Shown here: positions 42,853-52,897 of the stretch, one piece after another
How positions within the stretch are numbered: position 1 is the first letter of the stretch
Layout of the letters: each line of letters opens with the position of its first letter
Assembly: GCA_028274465.1 (NCBI GenBank)
Contig: CM051458.1
Location: 72,045,766-72,109,765, forward strand
Source of the DNA: Plantago ovata
Taxonomy: Eukaryota; Streptophyta; Magnoliopsida; Lamiales; Plantaginaceae
DNA length: 64,000 nt
Direction of reading: 5' to 3'
The notes under the pieces: generated by a model
The model's database searches: none
Told to the model about the DNA's origin: nothing
Seen by the model: the letters and a program-made list of their open reading frames with translations, nothing else
Translations under genes and position numbers: made by a program

Positions 42853-44190
42853 TCATGCGGGATCAATTTTGCATCGGGTACTAGACTTCCCCGTCCAAGT
42901 GCTCTTCAAAGCACCAAGTCCCTGCACATCTTGACGAACATAAAGAGGACCAAAGATTCCTACAAGTTCGTTAGTATCAACATAAGCACATGAATTAATT
43001 ATGGCTCGCAACGTATGTTGCTTGCCATTTACCTCGAAGCTACATGTACGACGGTACATGTCTATCACCATATGTACTTTGTTGATGAAGGCTCTACCCA
43101 AAAGAACCACATCCTTGAGCTTTGCGGAGGATGTAGGCATGACGATGAAGTTCGTCTTGACCTCTACACCGGCGACTCTTACCACTAGATTCTCGATCAC
43201 ACCCAATGGCTTCTTCATAGACCCATCCGCCAATTGCACCATGCACTTCATTGGTCTTAAGCCAGACAAACCCGACTCTTCGTACACGTTCAAAGGTATG
43301 ACATTCAAACCCGCTCCCGTGTCTGGAGTTGCCACTATTCCATCCTTCTTACCCAAGCTGATTTCCACATCAAAGCTCTCTTGGATAGGCACTTCCACCA
43401 TATCCACCAACTCATCCTCAGACGATGAGTTTTCATTCACTTCCTCAACTATCGCATCAGATTGTGCGACCACTTTCTCTTCCACAACTACCTTAGGAGT
43501 CTCAACCTCCTCACTCACTTTGCAAGTTTCAGTTATCTTGCAACTTGGCACCTCAACTAGTGCATTGTCTCTCACAACCGTGATCTCCACGGGCAAATCA
43601 GTCACCACGGTTATGACCATAGCCTTTTCCGTGTTTCCGGGAAACTTCCCTTGCTCTCTACTCGCCCCTCGATCTATAAGCTCTTGTAGCTTCTTATGGA
43701 GGTTGCTACTACTAGCCTCAAGCTTCTCAAAGCGTTGATTGTTAGTAGCCTCATTACGATAGTAATGCTCCATGAATTTGTTCGTCTTCATAACCAGATC
43801 ATTGAGTGAAGAGACAAGAGGTGAAGGAAGCACCCCTCCACCTTGTGGTCCCGAACTAGCAACCTGAGGCTGAGGTGTAGGATTAGAAGGCGGTGCTCCT
43901 TCATACCAATTGTTCCCATAGCTGAGACGACTTCTATCTTGATTAGGCCCATAGGCATTTTGATCCGAGTTATGAAAATAACCACGGTTGCCTTGATTCT
44001 GGTACCCACCTCGGGGTCCACGGTTTTGTGGCCTCACATTGCCATAACCTTTCCCGTAGTTCACATCTCCAACTACTTGCTCTCCCTCAGCAGCATATAC
44101 TTCTTGACGGACATCGTTCGTGATATATTGCTCTCTAGCAAATTCGGAACGGCATAAGTAGGCCGGGTGCCCATAGTTCTTGCACCCCAC
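42853..44190 (-). pseudogene. G2 gag C-terminus and aspartic protease (445 aa)
   Basis: Begins inside the zinc knuckle (GCKNYGHPAYLC), then a Gly/Asn/Gln-rich stretch, a helical segment and a retropepsin domain with PDTGAG (active-site codons near 43315-43330), VQLADGS and VVLLGRAFI. The protease would process gag. It is one frame off the upstream gag; the switch falls inside the knuckle (about 44165-44185), where a single base appears lost. After the protease the frame ends near a GGGAGGCAACCC motif with no RT following. Confidence 0.85.
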
Positions 44191-45082
44191 AAACTTCCGT
44201 AGAAGGAGAAGGAACGCTTTGCCTCAAATCTTGCTTCACTTCATGGGCGAACCCATCGAAGGCATTTTTCTCCACTACTACCTTGGCCTCACCTCTTTGC
44301 TCCTTTTGGAGCACACGAGCCCTCACATTCCGGTTTTGGGAATTCCGGTACATCATGTCCAGCTTCACTTGGGCTTGAGAAGGAAGCAACTCCCCCATAC
44401 TACCTCCACAAATACTATCCACTTGAGATTGAATCTCAGGATGTAAACCATTGTAAAAGAATTGGAGAAGCTGACCTTTATCATACCCGTTATGTGGGCA
44501 TCGATGATGCAACCCCATGAAACGATAATAGGCCTCGTGGAAAGGCTCATCGTACCTCTGCTCGAAGGAGCTAATTTGGCTCTTCATAGCCATTGTCTTG
44601 GAAGCGGGGTAGTAACGCTCCATGAACTTATCGAAACATAGATCCCATGTTGTCAAAGACCCGGCCTCCAAAGTATTGAGCCAAGCCTTTGCACGATCGC
44701 CTAGACCCATAGAAAAGACCTTCATGCGGAGATCATCATCCGTAACACCAGCTCCTGGTCGCCCAAGATGGAGAACAAAGTTCTCGAGCTCATTCAAGTA
44801 CCCTATCACGTCCTCATTAGCCATCCCATAGAATTGGGGAAGTTGTTGGAACATGTGATTCTTGATCTCCAAGTTCCTGGTGGCATCATTGAGGACAATT
44901 GCTGGTCCTCTAGCCCCAACCGTAGGCTTAGTAAGTGTACGTATAGGTCTCTCCGCCCTTTCACCTTCCAAGTAAACAGATTCAAGAATTGGCTCCAAAA
45001 GATAAGAAGAAGACTCTTCCCGAGCTCTAGAGGCTACTCCTTCAAACTCGAGATTCAAATTCCTCCTTCTCCTTTGAAACAA
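44135..45082 (-). CDS. G2 Gypsy-type gag (315 aa)
   Basis: Retrotransposon gag domain: IKNHMFQQLPQFYGM near residue 75, LRMKVFSMGLGDRAKAWLNTL near 120, then FMERYYPASKT and the LLQFFYNGL segment. The related G3 gag matches closely. It starts at an ATG about 180 bp inside the primer site. The frame runs on into GVQELWAPG-like residues after losing the knuckle frame. It would build the particle and, if still expressed with a compensating frameshift, package G1-like RNAs. Confidence 0.88.
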   Translation of the reverse strand: MFQRRRRNLNLEFEGVASRAREESSSYLLEPILESVYLEGERAERPIRTLTKPTVGARGPAIVLNDATRNLEIKNHMFQQLPQFYGMANEDVIGYLNELENFVLHLGRPGAGVTDDDLRMKVFSMGLGDRAKAWLNTLEAGSLTTWDLCFDKFMERYYPASKTMAMKSQISSFEQRYDEPFHEAYYRFMGLHHRCPHNGYDKGQLLQFFYNGLHPEIQSQVDSICGGSMGELLPSQAQVKLDMMYRNSQNRNVRARVLQKEQRGEAKVVVEKNAFDGFAHEVKQDLRQSVPSPSTEVCGVQELWAPGLLMPFRIC

Positions 45083-45263
45083 ACGATCGATCTCGTCTAC
45101 AAAAGGTTCAATAATAGGTCCACCGTTCGGGTTCTAGGCATGCACTCACCTGAAATACAAAATAGTGAGTATCTCAAGCAAAAAGAAACAAAAACAGAAA
45201 TGAGACAAAGAAGAGATGTTGGCTGAAAAAACCAAAACAAAAACACCAACCAAAGGAGTTAAG

Positions 45264-45281
45264 TCCCCGGCAACGGCGCCA
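45264..45281 (-). other. G2 primer-binding site (tRNA-Asp type)
   Basis: TGGCGCCGTTGCCGGGGA on the minus strand, three bases from the 5' LTR; an 18-nt match to the 3' end of plant tRNA-Asp. Confidence 0.92.
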
Positions 45282-45284
45282 AAT

Positions 45285-46689
45285 TGATGATGTCGTTTTT
45301 CACCAATTAAATTTTTTTAAAAGCCTAAGAACACTTATCACTACACAAACTAGAGTGCAATGGCAAGTTGTCCCCGAGTGTCGTTCTCTCGGGACCTAAC
45401 GTGGCTTTGTTTGAGGTTTTTGCTAGCAATTTCAGTCAACGAATTCAATTGTTTGTAGAATCGTTTTCTTTAGAACCAAGCAACGAGAAATCGGATTTAT
45501 GTAAATGAAGTTTGGAAAACGGTTGGTGGTAGAAATCAAATACATATGCATGGGTTACGAATATGCTCACAAGTTCAGTGTGTAAAACCTTCGATCAAGT
45601 CTGGTAAGCAACTCGTCTAGGCAACTTTAAGACACACATCATGAAAGATCACTATCAATACTTTAGAGGTGCTTGTCACCAACACCATTTATATAGCATG
45701 CTGCAAATCTCTAACATACAATCCTATAGCTTTCATTGACCAAGAGTTTGTCACTATACTCAATTCGAATATATTTTATAGGCAACTAAGAATCATATGA
45801 AGGGATTTGTTGCAAGATTGAATCACAATCTCATGTAAGCATAAACATAACCCATAGCATGCATATTCTACATTCTACCACCAACACAAAAGATTTAGCT
45901 ACTCATATTCATCAACATAGACATCAATTCATATGAATAATAATCAGAATACATCATATCAAACTACAAGACAAGAGAGTGATACAAGTTACCACCAAAG
46001 CTGTCACTAATCGGTGGAAAGCAAAGAAAACCTCTTCGTAGATGATTACAAAGGATGAATCCCAATCAAAACCTTGAATCCCAAGATAAAATACAATGTA
46101 ATCTGAGTTTTCTCTGAGTTTTTGGGCTTAGGAGCTCTCCTAAACGAAGTTACAGTTCAAAAGATATTCAAAAAATGATCAAAGATCAGATCTAAGAAGG
46201 AAAATCCGAAAACGTAACCGCTGCCAAGCGGACCGCTTGGAGAAGCCAAGCGGAGCGCTTGGAAAGCGAAGTGCTTCGGGCACTCCAAGCGCTTCGCTTG
46301 ACTTCTGTGCCAAAGCTCCTGGAAATTGAAGCGGAGCGCTTCACTATTCCAGGCGCTTAGCTTGGCTCTTGGGCAGATTTTTGTCTTCAAACTCAATCTT
46401 TTTGCCCTCGCATGGCCCTTGGGTGCCTTGGACTCATCCTTCTCGATGCTTATTGATACTCAAACACTTACGAACTAGCCACGGAGATTAGGGAACTTCA
46501 AAGGGGCCATCTTTTCCATAAAAAAGGCTCGTTTTTAGCTCCAAAAACGCCGTTTCGTACCTAAGTGCCTGAGAATGCAGAAAACACAAAACGTGACACT
46601 ATTCTACAAAACTAACCAAAAAACAAGGCTAGAACATAACAAAAGAAGGTAAAAAAGACAAGATGAACGCGTCAAAAATACGTTCATCA
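45285..46689 (-). repeat. G2 5' LTR
   Basis: 1405 bp; palindrome island at about 46223-46358. Followed by the second CTAAT. About 2 percent divergence from the 3' LTR by eye. Confidence 0.92.
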
Positions 46690-47893
46690 CTAATCTAGAG
46701 AACGCAACCTTGTTCTCCACCAAACTTGGTACTTTTAATCAGCAAAACTATGCTCGATTAAGTTCCCCCTGAATATCACGCCTGAAAGGGTGTATTTTCA
46801 GTTAGAGAGGTTCGGGATGAGATAACTTAATTATAACTTATTCAGTTACAACAAGTAATCTAAGAAACACAACTTTGAATACTTTGCAGTAGACAAGTTA
46901 GATTGTTTCTGGTGTCAAGACTCGTTCTTGTTCAAAAGAAGGAAAGAACACTTAACTAATTTCTTAGTAGTGTAAACTCTACTTCTTCACAAGTAGCTTT
47001 TTCAAGCTTTAAGTTTTGGAACGGATCAATGGCAGTACAGAGAGTTTGAAGGTAAGTGAGTTTAAGCACAAGTGAGAGTTTGATCACGTTGTTGACACAC
47101 TTCAACTCTTCGCCGGATGACCTTTATTTATAGTGCAAGTAAGGAGCCGTTTGAATTTCAAATCCTAACGCTTTTGTTCCTTAACATGTCACTATCTTGC
47201 TTTTGTACTTTCAACAGCGTCCTTGTTTGTCTTCTAGTCTTCATGTCCTTCGCGTGCAAGCTTGCATTTAATGCATATTTGAATAGAATTCAAACAGTAA
47301 CATTGGAGCGCAAATGTAAGTACTTTCAGCAAGAGGTCACATATGTTCCATCAGCAAGTGGTCAGTCTCAGTTTCAGCAAGCACAACCTACTCTATCTTT
47401 CAGATTTTCACTTATGCAATGCTGTTGCTGAAGTTTCCACTTTCTGAGCAACATGTGCCTTTGTAGATACCAGTCTTCAGAAATCTTCTATTCTTCAGAT
47501 CTTCAAATTCTTCAAGTCTTCAGTTCTTCGAAATCTTCAAGTCTTCAGATCTTCAAAATCTTCAAGATTCTAAGAGGATCTTAATGCTTCAATAGTTTGT
47601 TTGTAAAAACAAAGTACATCATCAACAAATGCTTCAATAGGTTATTTTCTTTTCAGAAAACAAGATACATCATAAGCTAAAGCTTCAATAAGTTATTTTC
47701 TTTTCAGAAAATAAAATACATCGTAAGCTAAATAACCAACCTATCTAGCATCTAATCTAAGTCTTCAGCAAACGTTCCTCTTTTACAATGTCCTTAAAAT
47801 TCTAAATTCCTATGGACCTTAAGAGTACTAGTTACTGGACTTTTCTTAATTTAGCATGGTTAATTGCTCATCAAAATTACAAGTTTCCTAACA
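46690..47893 (-). repeat. S4 5' LTR, second piece
   Basis: Resumes at CTAAT and matches S3 27411-28536. TATA site at 47124-47133 (one change). It has the longest tandem tracts of all copies: three TCTTCAGATCTTC-type units (about 47474-47577) and three TTCAATAG...ACATCATAAG units (about 47585-47735). It ends CTAACA at 47893 against S5 gag. Confidence 0.9.
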
Positions 47894-48169
47894 CTTGGCC
47901 ATCAAGACGGAATCTTTTGGCTTCGTCGGAAGTCCATTCCTCTCTTGGTTTTAGAACGGCGGTATCAACCGGTTCTCCTAAGATAGTTTCCTTTCCAGCA
48001 GTATACGTGGTTTTGTGTGGAAAGCTTCTCTCAAGTTTAGTGATTTTGATAGTTCCATCATTTATGACAATAACCATTTCATCACTAATGGCCTCAAGAT
48101 GTAGCATCATGTTGTTTTGCCATTTTTCAAGTTTTCCAGCTTCAGCAAGGGACCGTCTCCTAGCGACAT
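47894..48169 (-). pseudogene. S5 gag, N-terminal fragment
   Basis: ATG at 48167-48169 (MSLGDGPL), then a one-base change of frame near the KW codon, then LHLEAISDEM to KRFRLDGQ, matching S3 gag residues 1-90. It has a two-residue insertion (TY) relative to S3. The S4 LTR begins directly after. Confidence 0.85.
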
Positions 48170-48267
48170 CCTGTCAGCAAAAGACTACCAAACCGATCAA
48201 GTGAAAGTGATTTACGGAAAGCACCTAAGGGGATCTAGGTTCAGTGTTGAAGGTTAAAGAACCTCCA

Positions 48268-48279
48268 GCTCTGGTACCA
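48268..48279 (-). other. S5 primer-binding site (one mismatch)
   Basis: TGGTACCAGAGC on the minus strand; one change from the initiator-Met site of S3 and S4. Confidence 0.85.
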
Positions 48280-48281
48280 CT

Positions 48282-49234
48282 TGTTGGTCCCTTTAAACAA
48301 CAAGAAAAGACTAGAGGGGGGGGGGGTGAATAGTCTTTTCAAACTTTCGTCGTTTAAAAACTTTCTCAGCAAATGCTTATTAATTTTTAGTAATGTGTTT
48401 GCTGGTACTTAAGTTTCTCAACAAGTACTTGTTACTTTTCAGTAACGAGTTTACTGGTACTTTAAAAAACAGAGTTCGGAAGACTTTATACAATAAGTGC
48501 TTTTCAGTAAGTGCTAGTTTCAGCAAGTGAGCAGAGTGACAGTGTACAATAAGTATAGCTTGCTGAAAACTAAATGCGGCAAAATAAATCACACAGACAC
48601 TTTTATAGTGGTATATGAGATTGGCGTAATCTCTCAACTAATCCACTTTGTCCTTTCTAGGACTGAATCCACTAAGATAAGATTGAAGTTCATTACAAAT
48701 CCTATCTATAATGATTCTTCAGAAACCAAAGCCCACTTACTTCGTTTCCAATCTAACTAGAGAACTGTAACCTTGTTCTCCACCAAACTTGGGACTTATA
48801 ATCAGCAACACAATGCTTGATTAATGTCCCCTAAATTTCACGCCTGAAAAAGGGTGTTTATCAGTTAGAGAGGTTTGGGATGAGATGACTTGAGTATAAC
48901 TTTTCAGCTATAACAAGTTATCTAAAGAAACACAACTTGTAATACTTTTCAGTAAGCAAGTTAAGTTGTTTCTGGTGTCAAGACTTGTTCTTGTTTAAAA
49001 GAAAGAACACTTAACTAATTTCTTAGCCGTGAATGTTCTACTTCTTCACAAGTAGCTTTTGTTTCAAGCTTAATTCTTGGAATGTATCAATAGGCAGTAA
49101 AGAGTATAGAAGATTGAGTGTTTAAGCAAAAGTGAGAGTTTGATCACGTTGTTGACACACTTCAACTCTTTGCCATATGACCTCTATTTATAGTGTATCA
49201 AGGGAGCCGTTTGAATTTCAAATTCTAAGGCTTT
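48282..49234 (-). repeat. S5 5' LTR, truncated by G3
   Basis: Matches the S-type LTR from its TGTTGG terminus to the AAGGCTTT stretch. G-run hairpin with 11 G near 48305-48340; TATA box CTATAAATAG at 49184-49193. It is closer to the S2 LTR than to S3/S4 (for example the AGGGAGCCGT context). Confidence 0.88.
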
Positions 49235-50493
49235 TGATGACAATGTTTTTTACACTATCATTCGGGTCTTTTTCACCAATTTAGCTATCCTCTTGCATGC
49301 ATTTTAGTGCATTTTGTTAGAATAGTGTCACGTTTCCATTTTCTTTGTTATTTTCAGGATTTAGGTGAAAATCGCACTTTTGGATATGATTCAAGGCGAA
49401 ACTTTGAAGTTTTCGTGCAACGAGATCACCCGTGGTGTGTCAAGGAGTACCGGGACGATTTTCCAGGCCAAGGGACAAAGTTTCGGAGCTCAAAACCGTG
49501 CCCAAGGCCAAAATCAATGACTTGGAGGAAGAAAAAAAGGCACGGGCAACTCTCTGCCCGTGCCAGGCGCACCGCCTTGGAGCGTCCGACAGATATATAT
49601 ATATATATTTTGTAAAGTTGCGAATTTTCATATCTTAGATCATTATTTGGCAGACTTAAACCCTAGAGTTTGTTTTGGGTATTTTTTTCTCTTAGAACTA
49701 CTTTATTTTAGCAATTTGGAGCACCAAGGTAGAGATTCAGACATATTTTGATCTCACCTTGCTAGAAACTTGTGAGTTTAGCCATTCACCGGAGATTGAC
49801 AACCCTCGGTGGTAACTTTGTATCTCACCTTCTTCATACTCTATCTTTTCAATTCAATGATGTTTTCATATATGATTGCTTGTGTTGATTTAGATTTTGA
49901 TATGAGTAGCTAAGTTTCTAGTTGGTGATAGTATGTAAATTCGTAGCTAGGGTTCATATTGTGCATGATTGAGTTTCTAAGTCTTTTACTTGCTTAATTA
50001 TCTTAATTCGATTCTTTGATCCGACTAAGCCTATATCTTCGTATGAAAGTGTTAGAAACACTAGGACAATTCAAGATCATCGATTCGATAATTATAATTA
50101 TCAACTACTGCTTGACCTAAGACTGACAACCTTAGCCAAGTATTAGTATAGATAGGAAGCTTTCAAAATACACGTCTACAAATCTGTCTTTTGGTATTTG
50201 TTAATTCGAATTACTTTTAAAGCAGTACGAGTTGCACTTTCATGCATAATTAGAATCCGATGCTTAGAATGAGCATACTATCACCAGCTCTCATCATATA
50301 TTGTTAAGTCAAGCATTGTTAAATTTGTTTTTTGAATTTATACATAGTTATTTAGTTAAAGCTAGTTAAGTCCCTAGAGATCGACACTTGAGGTCATCTT
50401 ACCTCTGCACTACGTGTTTTGTGTAGTTGTGAGTTGCCCTTTGGCTAAAAACAAATTTATTTGATTGTTCGAGTCTGACAATCTTGTTAATCA
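49235..50493 (+). repeat. G3 5' LTR
   Basis: 1259 bp, starting TGATGACAATG and ending TTAATCA. It shares AGTGTCACGTTT and a TTTTTCACC block with the other families. It has a perfect 10-bp hairpin GGCACGGGCA/TGCCCGTGCC (49539-49564), a CCAGGCG-type palindrome (49563-49580) and a TATA repeat. Confidence 0.88.
49593..49609 (+). promoter_or_regulatory. TATA repeat of the G3 LTR
   Basis: Alternating TA repeat starting 13 bp after the GC palindrome, in the place of the TATA boxes of G4, G5 and G6. Confidence 0.55.
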
Positions 50494-50496
50494 AAT

Positions 50497-50514
50497 TGGC
50501 GCCGTTGTCGGGGA
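50497..50514 (+). other. G3 primer-binding site (tRNA-Asp type)
   Basis: TGGCGCCGTTGTCGGGGA, three bases after the LTR; one mismatch to the 18-nt site of G2. Confidence 0.9.
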
Positions 50515-50683
50515 CTTTAACTCATTTTTACTCTTTAGCTTATTTATATTTCTAGCATTCAATTTTCGGAATAAGTGATATTAGTTTGTCTAGTTTAGAA
50601 GTTGATTTCCAAATTTTGGTCAGAACTAACAGGACTGATTTTTGGTTGTGAGTTACTCCTGTCACAGATATCCAGGTTTTGTG

Positions 50684-51968
50684 ATGGCTCGCCCATTTTT
50701 GAAATCATGGGTTCAACCCAACCGGGAACGGATGAGAGGTCCAACTATGGTCCTTTCTGCTGCTACGCGTGCTTTGGAGATTAAAAATCACATGTTCCAG
50801 CAGCTTACGAAATTCTACGGGATGGCTAAGGAGGATGTTATGGGATTCTTGAACGACATTGAGGATTTCACTAACAATCTCCCAAGGCCTGGAGCAGGAA
50901 TTACGGATGATGAGTTGCGAATGAAGGTTTTTGCTATGGGACTCGGTGATAGAACAAAAGCATGGTTAGGCACTCTGGGGGAAGGTGTTTTCTGCTTTTA
51001 TGGAGAAATATTTTCCCCATACCTTGACCACCGCACTGAAGGCACAAATCAATGGTTTCAAGCAAGACTATGATGAAACCATCTACACTACTCTCGAGAG
51101 GTTCAAAGACCTCATGAACAAGTGCCCACACCATGGGATGGATATCTTTGATCTAGTTCAGCACTTCTACAATAGGCTCACCTATGAGAGCCAACAAATT
51201 GTAGATTTCCAGTGCCATGGGAATATTTGGGAGGAGACGGCCGAGGATGTGTGGGCGTGTTTTGAGAGGCTTGCGAAGGGGTCTTAGTTCAAAGATCCAA
51301 GGGGCATGAACACGAGGCGTGGAACTGAAGTTCCGGCAAAACCCGAGGTGTAGTTGAATGGTGTGAGTAGGGATAGGTTTGATGGCTTCGCCAATGAGAC
51401 GAGGCAGGCCCTTAAGAGGTCGATGGGGAAGGCTCTTTCCAATGAGGTTTGCAGGGTATGCATGAACTATGGGCATGGGGATCATATGTGTAGGTCTGAT
51501 CTAGAAAACGATGGTGTTTATTTGGTAGAAGCAAGAGAAGAAGAGGTGTTTGCTGCAGAATTTGGGGAGGAAAGCTATGGGAAAGATGGTAGGAATCCAC
51601 GTGGTGGATATTGGAAGAAGGGGTTCCGAAGCAACCAAGGTTATGCACCTCCTAACCAAACCTATGGACCTAACCAAGACCGTAGTAATCTCAACTACGG
51701 TAATGATCATTGTGAAAACCCTATTCCTAGAACCGAAGCACCTAAGTCCAAGTCAGCATCTCTCTCGGACACTTTGTAGAAGATGTTTGATAACACCCAA
51801 GGATTTATGAAGAGGTATGAAGAAGACTCGGAGAAGACGAGGGGTATGCTTGATCAATTGGAGTCAAGTACTAGGCCTGCTCACCAAAAGATGCAAGAGT
51901 TGATCGACAGTGGACAAGTAGGGAGCAAGGGAAGTTTCCCAGTAACACGGAGAAGTCGATCTCGATAA
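50684..51968 (+). pseudogene. G3 gag
   Basis: ATG at 50684 (MARPFLKSW). The gag domain matches G2 (IKNHMFQQL, GLGDRTKAWLGTL). A frameshift near 50975-50985 moves to a second frame with FMEKYFP and LVQHFYNRL; in-frame stops occur at 51285-51287, about 51351-51353 and 51777-51779. An intact CCHC knuckle CRVCMNYGHGDHMC lies near 51450-51490. The segment to 51968 ends in a helical stretch with LQELID-like residues (MQELID). Confidence 0.85.
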
Positions 51969-51970
51969 CC

Positions 51971-52648
51971 TTGGTAGGAGACCTTCCTGTGGAGATCACC
52001 ATTAAGAAGGTTGTTGAGTGCAAGTGTTGTGCACAAGGTGAGCCTTCTTTGGCCAAGGAGAAAGATAAGGGACTGGGATTCGATGTGAGTGATGAGGAGG
52101 ATGAAGATTCCGAACCAATCCCTGATAGCTTTGATGTGAAGGTCGGGATAGGTGGCCTCGATGATGTCCGTTCTACACTAGATACGGGAGCATTCTCTAA
52201 TGTGCTCCCAATGAATCTGTATGAGAAGAGTGGTCTAGGAAAGCTAGAGGAGCACAAGGCCATCGTGCAACTGGCGGATGGATCCTTTGTGAGGTCGGAA
52301 GGTGTTGTTCGAAATGTGCTCATGAGGATTGGTGGAACTTCTGTTTACACCAGTTTCGTGGTGATGCCGACATCGCGGTGTGGGATGAATGATGTGGTTC
52401 TTTTAGGAAGAGCTTTCTTGACTAAGGCGCGATCTGTGATCGACACCTACAGGGGATCTTGCACCATTGAGGTAGATGGCAAGCAACATACGCTGCAAGC
52501 CATTTCGGATCATAAAGTACATTCCATTGATTCTCACCCCATAAGCTTTTTTGACCTTGCTGCGTTTGTTCATTCTCATTCTCACGTACTAGGTATGGGA
52601 AAGAGATCGATGAAGGGGAAGGCTAGTACCCGTCTGGAAAGGAACTAA
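51971..52648 (+). pseudogene. G3 aspartic protease
   Basis: Retropepsin-like domain with LDTGA (52188-52202), VQLADGS and DVVLLGRAFL, matching G2. It is in another frame from the preceding gag piece. The open frame continues about 60 residues beyond the protease and stops at 52646-52648. Confidence 0.85.
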
Positions 52649-52897
52649 GAAACAAGAAGAAGTCGAGTCAGAGACTAATAAACAATGGTGCTTTCCGGGA
52701 GGCAACCAAGAGTTTTTATTGCTTTCTTGCATTGCATGCATACATTGAACAATTTGTTTTTTGATAAGTTTTTGGTAGTTTGTTTATTGTTTTGTGATTT
52801 TTGTATGTGTTTGAGTGAAGTTTTTCGAGTGTTTCAGTGAGAAAAACGTTGTGGAGTGAAAATTTAGTGAGAGGGGCCGAAAAAATTAGGCCCCCAG
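52649..52897 (+). other. G3 sequence after protease
   Basis: Non-coding, with the GGGAGGCAACC motif also found after the G2 protease. Nothing else recognised. Ends where the S6 LTR begins. Confidence 0.6.

Larger units (their letters stand above)
35826..46689 (-). mobile_element. G2: Gypsy-type element with gag, protease and accessory ORF (F1 family)
   Basis: 10.9 kb with LTRs of 1402 and 1405 bp, a tRNA-Asp primer site, a polypurine tract and target duplication CTAAT (35821-35825, 46690-46694). It encodes gag (44135-45082), gag-protease (42853-44190) and an unrelated ORF (40521-41747), but no RT, RNase H or integrase is visible in 8 kb of interior. This fits the TR-GAG class of non-autonomous elements. 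The part next to the 3' LTR is the same non-coding module as in G1. It contains solo LTR G4. Confidence 0.93.
30897..47893 (-). mobile_element. S4: Sirevirus-type Copia, 5' half, split by G2
   Basis: pol linker to protease, gag, primer site and 5' LTR, closely matching S3. The LTR is interrupted at 35825 by G2 (35826-46689) with CTAAT duplicated, and resumes at 46690. S4 ends at 47893 against gag of S5, so it inserted into S5. RT, RNase H, the env-like ORF and the 3' LTR are beyond the gap. It has many single-base indels near the gap. Confidence 0.9.
47894..49234 (-). mobile_element. S5: Sirevirus-type Copia, 5' end only
   Basis: Start of gag, primer site and the first 953 bp (from the internal side) of the 5' LTR. 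Cut at 47893/47894 by S4 within a gag codon stretch (RLDGQA in S3) and at 49234 by G3. Confidence 0.88.
49235..52897 (+). mobile_element. G3: Gypsy-type element with gag and protease (F2 family), 5' part
   Basis: 5' LTR, tRNA-Asp primer site, gag and protease on the plus strand. It inserted into the S5 LTR (GCTTT at 49230-49234 is the expected target copy) and is cut at 52897 by S6. As in G2, non-coding sequence follows the protease for at least 250 bp, so it may also lack RT, but the cut leaves this open. Confidence 0.88.

Noticed and set aside
49593..49609. TA repeat as a plain microsatellite only
   Set aside because: It occupies the position of the TATA boxes of G4-G6, so it was kept as a possible promoter as well.
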